A stretch of DNA of 54,502 nt from the NCBI GenBank assembly GCA_030646715.1, contig JAUSLJ010000022.1, positions 1 to 54,502 of the forward strand, given 5' to 3'. Shown piece by piece: positions 23,104 through 29,794 of the stretch. Position 1 is the first letter of the stretch; the number at the start of each line of letters is the position of its first letter. The DNA is from Agitococcus sp. (lineage in GTDB: Bacteria; Pseudomonadota; Gammaproteobacteria; Pseudomonadales; Moraxellaceae). A program made the position numbers and the translations under genes. The notes beneath the pieces are model-generated. The model had not been told where the DNA came from, searched no databases, and was given only the letters and a program-made list of their open reading frames with translations.

Positions 23104-23376
23104 CTAACTTCGCTTATCGTCGCGGGGAGCAACCTCATTGAGGTACCATGTCTCGAACAGTTTTTGTTCCAATTCTGCCAGGTCTTCGGACTGCCATTCC
23201 TCACTGCCTATAATCAGCGTATACATGGAAGGTCCCACTACGTAAATAAAGCACATTCCATCGTATTCCATCACTTCTTGTGATGTTTGACCAGATGCAT
23301 ATTCTTCGCACCAGTCTGCTCCTTTTGTAACCAATGTTCCTGTCGCGCTAAACTCAGCTAAGCTCATTGCCATCAT
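23104..23376 (-). CDS. hypothetical protein, 90 aa
   Basis: Small acidic protein with a Tyr-, Met- and Cys-rich centre (MEYDGMCFIYVVGPSMYT). Start is one of two adjacent ATGs (23376 or 23373) after AGGAG. Single-gene unit: promoter motif at 23411, terminator at 23029-23064. The function is not recognised. Confidence 0.6.
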   Translation of the reverse strand: MMAMSLAEFSATGTLVTKGADWCEEYASGQTSQEVMEYDGMCFIYVVGPSMYTLIIGSEEWQSEDLAELEQKLFETWYLNEVAPRDDKRS

Positions 23377-23410
23377 TTGTCTCCTAGTAGTTAAGTGGTG
23401 GTTCTATGGG

Positions 23411-23416
23411 GTATAG
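23411..23416 (-). promoter_or_regulatory. CTATAC promoter-like motif
   Basis: CTATACCCCATAGAACCACCA reading towards 23376, with the GAACC element six bases downstream. Confidence 0.65.
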
Positions 23417-23485
23417 ATAGCGATTTGAAAAATTAAAAGCATTGGCTACACAGTGTATTCGTTTTCTACTTTTTGGGCACACAAT

Positions 23486-24442
23486 ATGTTAATAAAACAG
23501 GCTGACGACAAGTCTTCCAGTATCGCATTGCTTTCCTCGTTTTTGGCTAGGGCGGATGTACCGGCAGACACTAAACAAAAAATTGAAGTTGAATTGCGCA
23601 ACATGCGTTCTGGCTTAAAGGGAGAAAATGACGCGGCCTATGAGATTAATTTTTCTTTTGGAAAGTCAGAAAATTGGATGCTAATTCACGATTTAAGGGT
23701 AGAACACAAAGGACGAGTCGCACAAATTGACCATATCCTAATTAATAGACTGATGGAAGTTTACATATGTGAGAGCAAACGCTTCTGTGAAGGCATCGCT
23801 GTGAACGAACAAGGTGAATGTGCCACCTTTTTTAAAGGTCGCGCGCAGGGCATAGCCTCTCCGTTTGAACAAAATAAAAAACATGTGTTGGTGCTCGACA
23901 CGATTTTTGAAAATGAGATAGTTCCCGTGCCTCGACGGTTAGGTATGAAAATAAATCCAACGCTTATCAGTCTTATTTTAGTGTCAAAAAATGCCAGAAT
24001 TTCTCGACCAAAACGGGAATTTGAAGAACTCTCGCAAATCATGAAAGTGGACCAGGCCATGAGCTGGGTCGAACGAAATGCAACTAAAAGTATCTCGGTT
24101 AGCAGTCTCGTGTCAAAGCTAGTTTCTGCAAAGACGTTGGAAGACTTTGCACGAGGCCTAGCTTCCTTGCATGCACCTATTGAGGTTGACTGGCGTGCTA
24201 GGTTTGGCGTGCCTACCACCGAGATTCCGATGCTGACATCATTTAAGGTTGAATCGTCGCCAATGGCCGTTCCGGCGGCAATCATTAGCGACAACATAAC
24301 GGAAGCCGAAGCGTCATCGAAATATACATGTGCAAAATGTACGGCTCCTCTCTCGTTAGCAATTGCGCGGTTTTGCTGGAAAAACAAAAGGCGGTTCAAA
24401 GGAGCAACCTACTGCATGGACTGCCAGAATACCGCAAATTAA
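23486..24442 (+). CDS. NERD-domain (nuclease-related) protein with C-terminal zinc ribbon, about 318 aa
   Basis: Residues about 45-150 are a NERD domain: GENDAAYEINFSF, then VAQIDHILINRLMEVYICESK, the D...E-x-K type core of this restriction-endonuclease-like fold, and ASPFEQNKKHV. The C-terminus has two CxxC pairs (YTCAKCTAP and YCMDCQN), a likely zinc ribbon. NERD proteins are common on plasmids and defence islands and may be nucleases, though catalysis is rarely shown. The frame is open from a GTG at 23453; I prefer the ATG at 23486, but the ribosome site is weak for both. The stop lies two bases from the tRNA-Arg gene, which is on the other strand. Confidence 0.75.
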   Translation: MLIKQADDKSSSIALLSSFLARADVPADTKQKIEVELRNMRSGLKGENDAAYEINFSFGKSENWMLIHDLRVEHKGRVAQIDHILINRLMEVYICESKRFCEGIAVNEQGECATFFKGRAQGIASPFEQNKKHVLVLDTIFENEIVPVPRRLGMKINPTLISLILVSKNARISRPKREFEELSQIMKVDQAMSWVERNATKSISVSSLVSKLVSAKTLEDFARGLASLHAPIEVDWRARFGVPTTEIPMLTSFKVESSPMAVPAAIISDNITEAEASSKYTCAKCTAPLSLAIARFCWKNKRRFKGATYCMDCQNTAN

Positions 24443-24443
24443 T

Positions 24444-24519
24444 TGGCACGGGAGGAGGGGCTCGAACCCCCAACCTTGGGTTTCGAAGACCCCTGCTCTA
24501 TCCATTGAGCTACTCCCGT
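24444..24519 (-). tRNA. tRNA-Arg (TCG)
   Basis: 76 bases with seven-pair acceptor stem ACGGGAG / CTCCCGT, anticodon loop CTTCGAA (anticodon TCG), TTCGAGC T-loop and encoded GCCA end. The first pair of the anticodon stem (27-43) appears to be a G-A mismatch. First of four minus-strand tRNA genes when read from the left. Confidence 0.9.
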
Positions 24520-24529
24520 ACATAGAACG

Positions 24530-24604
24530 TGGCGGGCTATACCGGGTTCGAACCGGTGACCTTCCCCTGGACAGGGGGCTGCGCTACCACTGCGCCAATA
24601 ACCC
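24530..24604 (-). tRNA. tRNA-Asp (GTC)
   Basis: 75 bases; acceptor GGGTTAT / ATAGCCC with a G-T pair, anticodon loop CTGTCCA (GTC), T-loop TTCGAAC and encoded GCCA. The spacer to tRNA-Arg is ten bases, so both are likely cut from one transcript. Confidence 0.88.
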
Positions 24605-24611
24605 GTAAAAC

Positions 24612-24687
24612 TGGTGACTCATGAGGGACTCGAACCCTACATTTCCGGAGTGAAGTTCCAGCGTCCTAACCTCTAGACGAATGAGTC
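24612..24687 (-). tRNA. tRNA-Glu (TTC), unusual anticodon loop
   Basis: 76 bases; acceptor GACTCAT / ATGAGTC perfect, anticodon stem CTGGA / TCCGG and loop ACTTCAC, so anticodon TTC. Position 33, almost always T, reads C, and the outer pair of the T-stem is T-C. ACCA end is encoded. It is either a specialised or a decaying tRNA. Confidence 0.85.
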
Positions 24688-24747
24688 GTAATTATTCAAT
24701 GCACTCGATAACGCAAGTCCACGCGCCAACGAGTCAATACAAAATCG

Positions 24748-24823
24748 TGGTAAACCGTACGGGGGTCGAACCCGTCTACGCAGGATGAAAGCCTGCTGAC
24801 CTCAACCGGAAGTCGAACGGTTC
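24748..24823 (-). tRNA. tRNA-Glu (TTC), second copy
   Basis: 76 bases; acceptor GAACCGT / ACGGTTT, anticodon stem GCAGG / CCTGC, loop CTTTCAT with normal T33 and anticodon TTC, T-arm ACGGG / CCCGT, encoded ACCA. Its sequence differs widely from the first Glu copy, so it is not a recent duplicate. Confidence 0.9.
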
Positions 24824-24827
24824 ACGG

Positions 24828-24869
24828 AATAAGTAAAAATGCCTATCTTGATGTGCATTTTTACTTATT
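24828..24869. repeat. perfect 15-bp inverted repeat next to the tRNA cluster
   Basis: AATAAGTAAAAATGC, 12-base loop, then the exact complement. It starts four bases from the 5' end of tRNA-Glu copy 2. Could be an RNA processing hairpin in the tRNA precursor or a terminator stopping transcription from the right. Confidence 0.65.
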
Positions 24870-25239
24870 GCACTTCATACTGTGCAATTTCTGCGAACAA
24901 AATAATATGGTGGTCTCCGTGTCCTGATGGACGCAGACTGAGGGAAATAACAGAGGAGGATGTAAGGGACTGTTCTGTAGATTCCACCAGTCGCCTGGTG
25001 GAGAACGCCCAGGGACCGCTTAAGAACGCTCGTCGCGTTCAGTATCACTACGCTCATCACGAACGCGTACGTCAGCACGGTCATTAATGACCAGACTGAG
25101 AACAGCGATGTGAGTAAGTACGTTCATGATAATAAGCAATCCAAAAAATTGATAAAGGATAGAAAAAGGTAAATCTAACAGTACATAGAAGCACGCCCGG
25201 GTAGCAACCTTCAGTCCGACGCCCCTGCTTCTACTAACT
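24870..25239. other. gene-free stretch rich in short hairpins
   Basis: No convincing gene. It holds CCACCAG-TCGC-CTGGTGG (24984-25001), GAACGC-TCGTC-GCGTTC (about 25023-25039) with a competing partner GAACGCG at about 25060, and the palindrome GGTCATTAATGACC (25079-25092). If the minus promoter at 25240 is used, this is a leader of about 410 bases before the tRNA genes, or a separate structured RNA. Confidence 0.4.
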
Positions 25240-25254
25240 GTATAGACACTATAC
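25240..25254. promoter_or_regulatory. palindromic divergent CTATAC motif pair
   Basis: GTATAGACACTATAC: two copies of the motif back to back with three bases between. The minus copy points to the tRNA cluster, the plus copy to the right, where no plus gene follows. Confidence 0.5.
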
Positions 25255-25313
25255 CTGCATTTTTTAGTCTTTTCAATAAATATTTTTTAAAATAGCTAAA
25301 ATAAATTACTAAA

Positions 25314-25349
25314 TCAGCCTGCGCATCCCTAAAAGGTTGTGCAGGCTGA
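25314..25349 (-). terminator. terminator hairpin
   Basis: TCAGCCTGCACA / TGCGCAGGCTGA stem (one wobble) 37 bases after the stop at 25387; only a loose T-rich stretch follows. Confidence 0.6.
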
Positions 25350-25386
25350 GTAGTTTTGCACCTATTTGGCTGGGCGCCGAGTAAGG

Positions 25387-25929
25387 CTAGGGCCTAGGAG
25401 TGACCGTGACCGCGATGCTAATGCTAGTGCCTGGGTCGTACGGGGTGACTGTCCGAAAGGTGCGGTTATTGTATTCGTAGGTAACGAGGTAGCCTACCGT
25501 GCGGGATTCCACTATATTTGTAGTGTGGCAACGACGTACCGGCTGGTTGTACGAGGTAGTGGTATCCCTGTCCCTATTCACATTTTGGTCATTATTATCC
25601 ATGCGGTCTCCCACCAACGCACCTGTTGCAGCGCCTATAGCCGCTGCCGCAATGCGACCATTTCCACCACCCACTCGGCTGCCAAGCAGTCCTCCTGCAA
25701 GCCCGCCGAGAATAGCACCGCCAACATTTCGCTCAGGCGAACGATTGACCTCTTGCTGGACGACTGGTTCATACTCTGTTTGGCAGTACTGTCGGGGTAT
25801 GCTAACTTGTTCCAACTGGGGAACCACATTAAGAACGCGTGCCGATTCGTAGAATTCGGCGGTGCTGGCGAGCGCGGCAGTGGTCGTTAAGCTTAGCAAG
25901 ATTAGGGAAATATAGCGGATTTTTAACAT
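25387..25929 (-). CDS. glycine-zipper 2TM-type envelope protein, 180 aa
   Basis: The ATG at 25929 begins a Sec signal (LKIRYISLILLSLTTTAALA, cut near LAS). Mid-protein is a classic glycine-zipper segment: GGAILGGLAGGLLG, then IAAAAIGAATGALVG, as in SlyB/Rick_17kDa-type outer-membrane proteins that insert small-residue helices in the envelope. Two flanking Cys (YCQTE and RRCHT) and a beta-rich end (GYLVTYEYNNRTFRTVTPYDP) match the common cell-envelope version. The longer frame to 25983 would bury the signal. Promoter motif at 25975, terminator at 25314-25349. Homologues occur in chromosomes of Burkholderiales, so the copy here may be acquired from a host. Confidence 0.8.
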   Translation of the reverse strand: MLKIRYISLILLSLTTTAALASTAEFYESARVLNVVPQLEQVSIPRQYCQTEYEPVVQQEVNRSPERNVGGAILGGLAGGLLGSRVGGGNGRIAAAAIGAATGALVGDRMDNNDQNVNRDRDTTTSYNQPVRRCHTTNIVESRTVGYLVTYEYNNRTFRTVTPYDPGTSISIAVTVTPRP

Positions 25930-25974
25930 TTTATGCCTATCAAAAGAGGGAAACCTGCAAGCAGGGGTTACTGG

Positions 25975-25980
25975 GTGTAG
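25975..25980 (-). promoter_or_regulatory. CTACAC promoter-like motif
   Basis: GGTTGCTACACC followed after six bases by ACCCC; 45 bases before the start at 25929. Confidence 0.6.
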
Positions 25981-26047
25981 CAACCTAAAAATAAGCTACA
26001 AATTAGGGACCTTGCGGTGGTGTTTGTTTAGAAACCACCCATTACTG

Positions 26048-26506
26048 TCAGGGCGTACGGGTGTACCAACTTTTCCAAAAATGCCAAAGTGGGGCGGGGA
26101 ACGTTCCTAATTCGTCTATCGTCACACTTTCATAGATTGGCCGTGCCCCCTGTAGTTCCGGGTGTTGAGCGTAAATAAAATTGGCCAGGTCGCGGCCAAG
26201 CTCAGTCAGGTCAACGTGCCCCGAGGGTGTCAACGTAAGAAATTGCGGAATTTTTTGCACGGTACGAGCAGTAAAGCGAGGGACCGCCAATGCGGACGTT
26301 TGGTGTGCTTGCGCGGCGATGTAGTCAAACCATTTCGCTTGACAGGACCGAAGGGTTCCCGCCGCTTGCATTTTCTTGCTTGTTTCTAGCACGCCGAGCA
26401 TGAGCCATAGTCCTTGCATATCGAGAGATGCACCCCATGCCTCAGCCCAAACTCGTTCTATTGGAAGAGGGCGCTCGTTGTCAGTTAGTGTTGTAGAGGT
26501 AGGCAT
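26048..26506 (-). CDS. hypothetical protein, 152 aa, paralogue of 22428-22961
   Basis: Shorter copy of the family described at 22428-22961; the N-terminal 25 residues are not shared. The best block is LWLMLGVLETSKKMQAAGTL. ATG at 26506 lies ten bases after AGGAG; a TTG two codons upstream is also possible. Promoter motif at 26540. The two copies have separate promoters and different neighbours, so they are dispersed, not tandem, duplicates. Confidence 0.65.
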   Translation of the reverse strand: MPTSTTLTDNERPLPIERVWAEAWGASLDMQGLWLMLGVLETSKKMQAAGTLRSCQAKWFDYIAAQAHQTSALAVPRFTARTVQKIPQFLTLTPSGHVDLTELGRDLANFIYAQHPELQGARPIYESVTIDELGTFPAPLWHFWKSWYTRTP

Positions 26507-26539
26507 GGTCAAGACTCCTGTTAAAGGTGGCGTTTTGAC

Positions 26540-26545
26540 GTATAG
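26540..26545 (-). promoter_or_regulatory. CTATAC promoter-like motif
   Basis: CTATACGTCAAAACGCCACC reading to 26506; the downstream part is AACGCC instead of GGACC. Confidence 0.55.
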
Positions 26546-26617
26546 AGAAAGCTATGAACGAGGAGGGTCACGGCCCACAATTCGTTGTGAGCAAGTGAAA
26601 AGAGGATAGCCGTAAAC

Positions 26618-26644
26618 CTAAAAAACCCCGCACGTAGCGAGGTT
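26618..26644 (-). terminator. intrinsic terminator
   Basis: Minus-strand AACCTCGC / GCGGGGTT stem (one wobble), T tail; about 77 bases after the stop at 26721. Confidence 0.7.
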
Positions 26645-26720
26645 CAACACGAAGAAATCGTCAGGTTTAGAAAAAGTGGCCGACTATTAGCGGGCCACCC
26701 TAACTGTGTGTCCTATCATA

Positions 26721-27341
26721 TTAGGCACCAACTAAGTATTTCGCAGGTAAGTCCGCCAGCTGAAGGGAACAATCCAAGAAAAAGTAAGGGCTGTCTTTAT
26801 ATTGGACGAATCCCATCAATCGCAGTATCTCGCAACGTTTTTGTGCCGTTTGCTGCTCACTGGTTGAAGCGGACTCGAACAAGTTTGAAACTCCGACGAT
26901 GGCAAAACCGATGTCAGTTTTGTGCTCTAATAGCAAATGTACGGCGGCCGGTCCCCATTCGCTAGATAGCGGTTCGTCGTCGCTGATATAAATTAAATTC
27001 AATGCGCCGGAATCAGAATGAATAGCGTCTAAAAATTCTTCTTTATAGAATGCGCTCTCATCGTCTATCATGATGTCTTGGATTTCTGCTAAATCTTGGC
27101 TGACGCTGTCCATAATGTCAAACGAGCACACCCCCTTATTTATGCCGGCAGCCAAGTTAATGAACTGATAAGAAAGCTTGCCCACTTCTACAGAGTCGCC
27201 AGGTTCATTTTGGACGGGCAACGCCATGACATTGAAATGTTCCTCGGTCACGAAATGGCTGCAGTCCGTCAACGGATAGAGATAGGTTGGGATAGTGGAA
27301 TTGCGTTGTAAAAATAAGTAGTCAAAGTCAGAGAGGTTCAT
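26721..27341 (-). CDS. hypothetical protein, 206 aa
   Basis: Unrecognised soluble acidic protein. The N-terminus MNLSDFDYLFLQRNS is amphipathic; the second half has a central beta strand (IGFAIVGVSNLF) and a helix-then-strand ending (EILRLMGFVQYKDSPYFFLD) that recalls acetyltransferase-like topology, but the acetyl-CoA loop is not visible. Weak AGGA site twelve bases before the ATG at 27341. No CTATAC motif in the 230-base upstream space, which holds only AT-rich sequence. Confidence 0.6.
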   Translation of the reverse strand: MNLSDFDYLFLQRNSTIPTYLYPLTDCSHFVTEEHFNVMALPVQNEPGDSVEVGKLSYQFINLAAGINKGVCSFDIMDSVSQDLAEIQDIMIDDESAFYKEEFLDAIHSDSGALNLIYISDDEPLSSEWGPAAVHLLLEHKTDIGFAIVGVSNLFESASTSEQQTAQKRCEILRLMGFVQYKDSPYFFLDCSLQLADLPAKYLVGA

Positions 27342-27523
27342 AAAGATAGGTCCTGGTTGTAATTAATATTTGTTAATGCTACGTGAAACAATACAGATAG
27401 TGTACATCAAGCCTAAATGTTTGACTAGCTATTTTCGAATGACCTGTTTCACTGCTATAAGAAAGGCATAAAGCAGCATGCCAAAGAGACTATGGTTGGC
27501 GGCGAGGCATCCTCGGGTGAGAC

Positions 27524-27556
27524 AAAAAAAACGCCCAGAACCAACAGGGCTGAGCG
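27524..27556 (-). terminator. intrinsic terminator
   Basis: Minus-strand GCTCAG / CTGGGC stem and eight-T tail, after the stop at 27573. Confidence 0.7.
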
Positions 27557-27572
27557 CGTGAATTAGAGCTAT

Positions 27573-28094
27573 TTAGGCATATTTTAAGATACTGGGAGCC
27601 CAAACACCTGTGTAATGCACATTGCGATGGTGGGCAATTTCTGTCATGCGTGTTACCAATACGTCCTCTTTGTCACCAAGAACACCCGCACACAATCGGT
27701 CGATAGCAAAAACAACCGGGTTGCCATTTGCGGGTTCGCTGGTCAGTAGGTTCCAGCCGGGTAAGCGGGAGTCCCCTATATTTTGTAAGCAATAACCCGC
27801 TTGTAGCCTTAACTCGTAGTCAGACTTTTCCTGCATTTCCCAATCGATTTCCGCTAGATGGAGATTGACAGTGCCCAAACGGCGGCTGATTTCGGGAAGA
27901 ACCCCATAAATTAAGCGAGAGTTGTACACATAGGCATCCGGCGTATGCTCGGGTGTGGCTTTTTGTGCCATACGTGCCAGTTTTAGCAAGGCATGGGCAA
28001 GCCATTCATTCGTCAAGGTATAAAGTCGGGATAGCTCCGCTGTTTCCGCATCTAACCTTGCACGTGATTCGGGGCTTAACTTAATTTTAAACAT
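27573..28094 (-). CDS. hypothetical protein, 173 aa
   Basis: Unrecognised, mostly helical soluble protein. Start at ATG 28094 (MFKIKLSPESRARLDAETAEL) with AGGAG nine bases upstream; the frame to 28187 runs through the promoter motif and terminator of neighbours and is rejected. The first 60 residues look like a coiled coil. Single-gene unit with promoter motif at 28122. Confidence 0.65.
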   Translation of the reverse strand: MFKIKLSPESRARLDAETAELSRLYTLTNEWLAHALLKLARMAQKATPEHTPDAYVYNSRLIYGVLPEISRRLGTVNLHLAEIDWEMQEKSDYELRLQAGYCLQNIGDSRLPGWNLLTSEPANGNPVVFAIDRLCAGVLGDKEDVLVTRMTEIAHHRNVHYTGVWAPSILKYA

Positions 28095-28121
28095 AATATT
28101 CTCCTGTAGTGTATCTAAAAG

Positions 28122-28127
28122 GTGTAG
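28122..28127 (-). promoter_or_regulatory. CTACAC promoter-like motif
   Basis: GTACCTACACC, 28 bases before the ATG at 28094; GGACC part weak. Confidence 0.5.
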
Positions 28128-28144
28128 GTACGCTAAAGTTAAAT

Positions 28145-28175
28145 TAAAAAAAACCTCGCAAAACATCTGCGAGGT
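28145..28175 (-). terminator. intrinsic terminator
   Basis: ACCTCGCA / TGCGAGGT stem and a seven-T tail on the minus strand, after the stop at 28197. Confidence 0.85.
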
Positions 28176-28196
28176 GGGTGGAATCAAAAATAGAAA

Positions 28197-29432
28197 TTAA
28201 TCATCATCAGAATCTATGCCATCCATCGGGTCCCATTGGGCGGTGACGGTGATATAAACCCCTTGCTTTTCTGCCTGGTTTTGAGATAGCGGTCGGTCAT
28301 ACATATTGAAACTCAAATCGGACAAGTCCCCCGAATTTCCCGTAATCAGTTCAGAAACGGTGTCGTTCAACACCTCGATATCTCCATCGATAAGCTCGCT
28401 CAAGGAAATCGAGACCACTATCTGTACATAATACGCTCCGTCATCCGTAATGCGCCGTAAGTCTTCATGGCTCAAGGAACCTGATTCATGTTCCAGTACC
28501 AAGATTGTCCCGGTCACATTGTCCTGACGTCCCGCCACCAATAGAGGGGTAGCGACCGCAGGAGGGCTTTCGTTTCCATTGGATATACGAGGTTCCTTAC
28601 GACCAGTGACATTCGAGACGTCAGGCACCATGGTAAAACCCGAGTTGGGGGTCACCGCAAGAACATCTGATTCGTCCTGAGCTAGCCACTCGGGGAAGAT
28701 AGGTTCAAGTATCAAACCGAGTGCTTTAAAGGCTTCCTCTCTTGTGTCATACAGCTGTTGCGCAGCGTCACCGGATGCGCGAAGTACCGACCAACCCGAA
28801 CAATTTGTAGGGCTGGTGTAGACTTCTTTGTCGGCTTGACCGTGGGGTAAAAACGAGTTGAGTACCAGTTCGACAAACAAAGCGTACCGATGCGCGCGAC
28901 AATAGCGGAGTACCGGCCCGTCTTCCATGTAGACTTCGAATCCCTGCAGGTCGTCTGAACTATGCTCTGTTTGGTTCGACAACGCTAAATAATCAAATAC
29001 CTGATTAACATCGTCGTTGGTGCGACCGCCTTCCATATACAAAGCAACAGCGTCAGCTTCTTGACAACAAAGCCACTGTTCTTTCTGAAGCGCCAAAATT
29101 TCTGCGTCACTCGCCTGAATGAACCAGGGAATTGCATTGAAATTAGCACGGGCATGGTCATCGTCTGTCCGGACCACCGCAGGAATGCTCAACTCCACAA
29201 ATTCTCCGCAAACTTCTGCCAGACAAATAGGCACGGCGCCCAATTTCTCCTGCGGCGTTGATTCGGGCGTTGTTAATTCTGCAGAAAGTACGTTCCAACT
29301 TTTGCTGCCATACATCTGTGCGACGGCTTCCAAGGCGTTGCCTAACGGAATAGTTCGCTTAATGCTAGCCAGATACGTTGCCAATATTTTGGCTTGTTGT
29401 TTAGCTTTAGTTACAGTGATTACGTGGTTCAT
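28197..29432 (-). CDS. glyoxalase-related N-terminal domain protein, 411 aa
   Basis: Residues about 10-55 (AKILATYLASIKRTIPLGNA, then LEAVAQMYGSKSWNVLSAE) carry the same small helical domain as 12122-13135. The remaining 350 residues are acidic, with no catalytic motif I can name; the end is very acidic (DGIDSDDD). Proteins with this N-terminal module are common on large plasmids and of unknown role. The ATG at 29432 has its Shine-Dalgarno AGGAGG 24 bases upstream, too far unless the small hairpin between them folds (see 29440-29513). Terminator at 28145-28175. Confidence 0.6.
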   Translation of the reverse strand: MNHVITVTKAKQQAKILATYLASIKRTIPLGNALEAVAQMYGSKSWNVLSAELTTPESTPQEKLGAVPICLAEVCGEFVELSIPAVVRTDDDHARANFNAIPWFIQASDAEILALQKEQWLCCQEADAVALYMEGGRTNDDVNQVFDYLALSNQTEHSSDDLQGFEVYMEDGPVLRYCRAHRYALFVELVLNSFLPHGQADKEVYTSPTNCSGWSVLRASGDAAQQLYDTREEAFKALGLILEPIFPEWLAQDESDVLAVTPNSGFTMVPDVSNVTGRKEPRISNGNESPPAVATPLLVAGRQDNVTGTILVLEHESGSLSHEDLRRITDDGAYYVQIVVSISLSELIDGDIEVLNDTVSELITGNSGDLSDLSFNMYDRPLSQNQAEKQGVYITVTAQWDPMDGIDSDDD

Positions 29433-29439
29433 GTTTTAT

Positions 29440-29513
29440 CCAATCAAGTTGATTGGCCTCCTGGTGATGTCCTAGGTAAAGTACGGGTACGTGCCTTGCC
29501 GTCAAGGCCAATC
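29440..29513 (-). promoter_or_regulatory. switch-like mRNA leader with mutually exclusive hairpins
   Basis: In mRNA order: GATTGGCC (29513-29506), spacer, AGGAGG overlapping GGCCAATC (29458-29451), then AACTT and GATTGG (29445-29440), then AUAAAAC and the AUG. The middle arm can pair with the first arm, covering part of the Shine-Dalgarno, or with the last arm, making a 17-base hairpin that leaves AGGAGG about seven unpaired bases from AUG. Confidence 0.5.
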
Positions 29514-29624
29514 AAAAGAGATTGGGAAGTTGACTGCGGGTAACACAAGTAATAACCAAATTCACAATCCGTTATTCGCGGTGCACGTTGCAGGCTCGGT
29601 CAAGCCTTAGGAAGTTCCTCTGAC

Positions 29625-29630
29625 GTATAG
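29625..29630 (-). promoter_or_regulatory. CTATAC promoter-like motif
   Basis: GATGCCTATACGTCAGAGGAAC reads towards 29432 with a leader of about 185 bases. Confidence 0.55.
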
Positions 29631-29744
29631 GCATCGACGAAGTTTTGAAAATACTATAAATGATGTTGAAGATAGCGATAGTATCGTGATATAATTTAAA
29701 CCTTCTAGGCGGTATCCTTTTTTATCCGGATTCTCGCGCATGCT

Positions 29745-29759
29745 GACCTATTTTAGGTC
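29745..29759. promoter_or_regulatory. operator-like inverted repeat
   Basis: GACCTA-TTT-TAGGTC, perfect six-base arms, ending one base before the CTATAC hexamer at 29761. A protein bound here would block this promoter. No regulator gene is adjacent. Confidence 0.45.
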
Positions 29760-29760
29760 G

Positions 29761-29766
29761 CTATAC
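29761..29766 (+). promoter_or_regulatory. CTATAC promoter-like motif
   Basis: GGTCGCTATACA, 28 bases before the ATG of the radical SAM gene. Confidence 0.6.
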
Positions 29767-29794
29767 ATTACTTACTTAACCACCTCTCAGGCGA

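Noticed and set aside
24839-25087. 82-residue plus-strand frame and 69-residue antisense frame next to the tRNAs
   Set aside because: Both begin in or end near the inverted repeat, have no ribosome site and cover hairpins; coding is unlikely.
25366-25890. 174-residue frame antisense to the glycine-zipper protein
   Set aside because: Shadow of the real gene on the other strand, which has signal peptide and family motifs.
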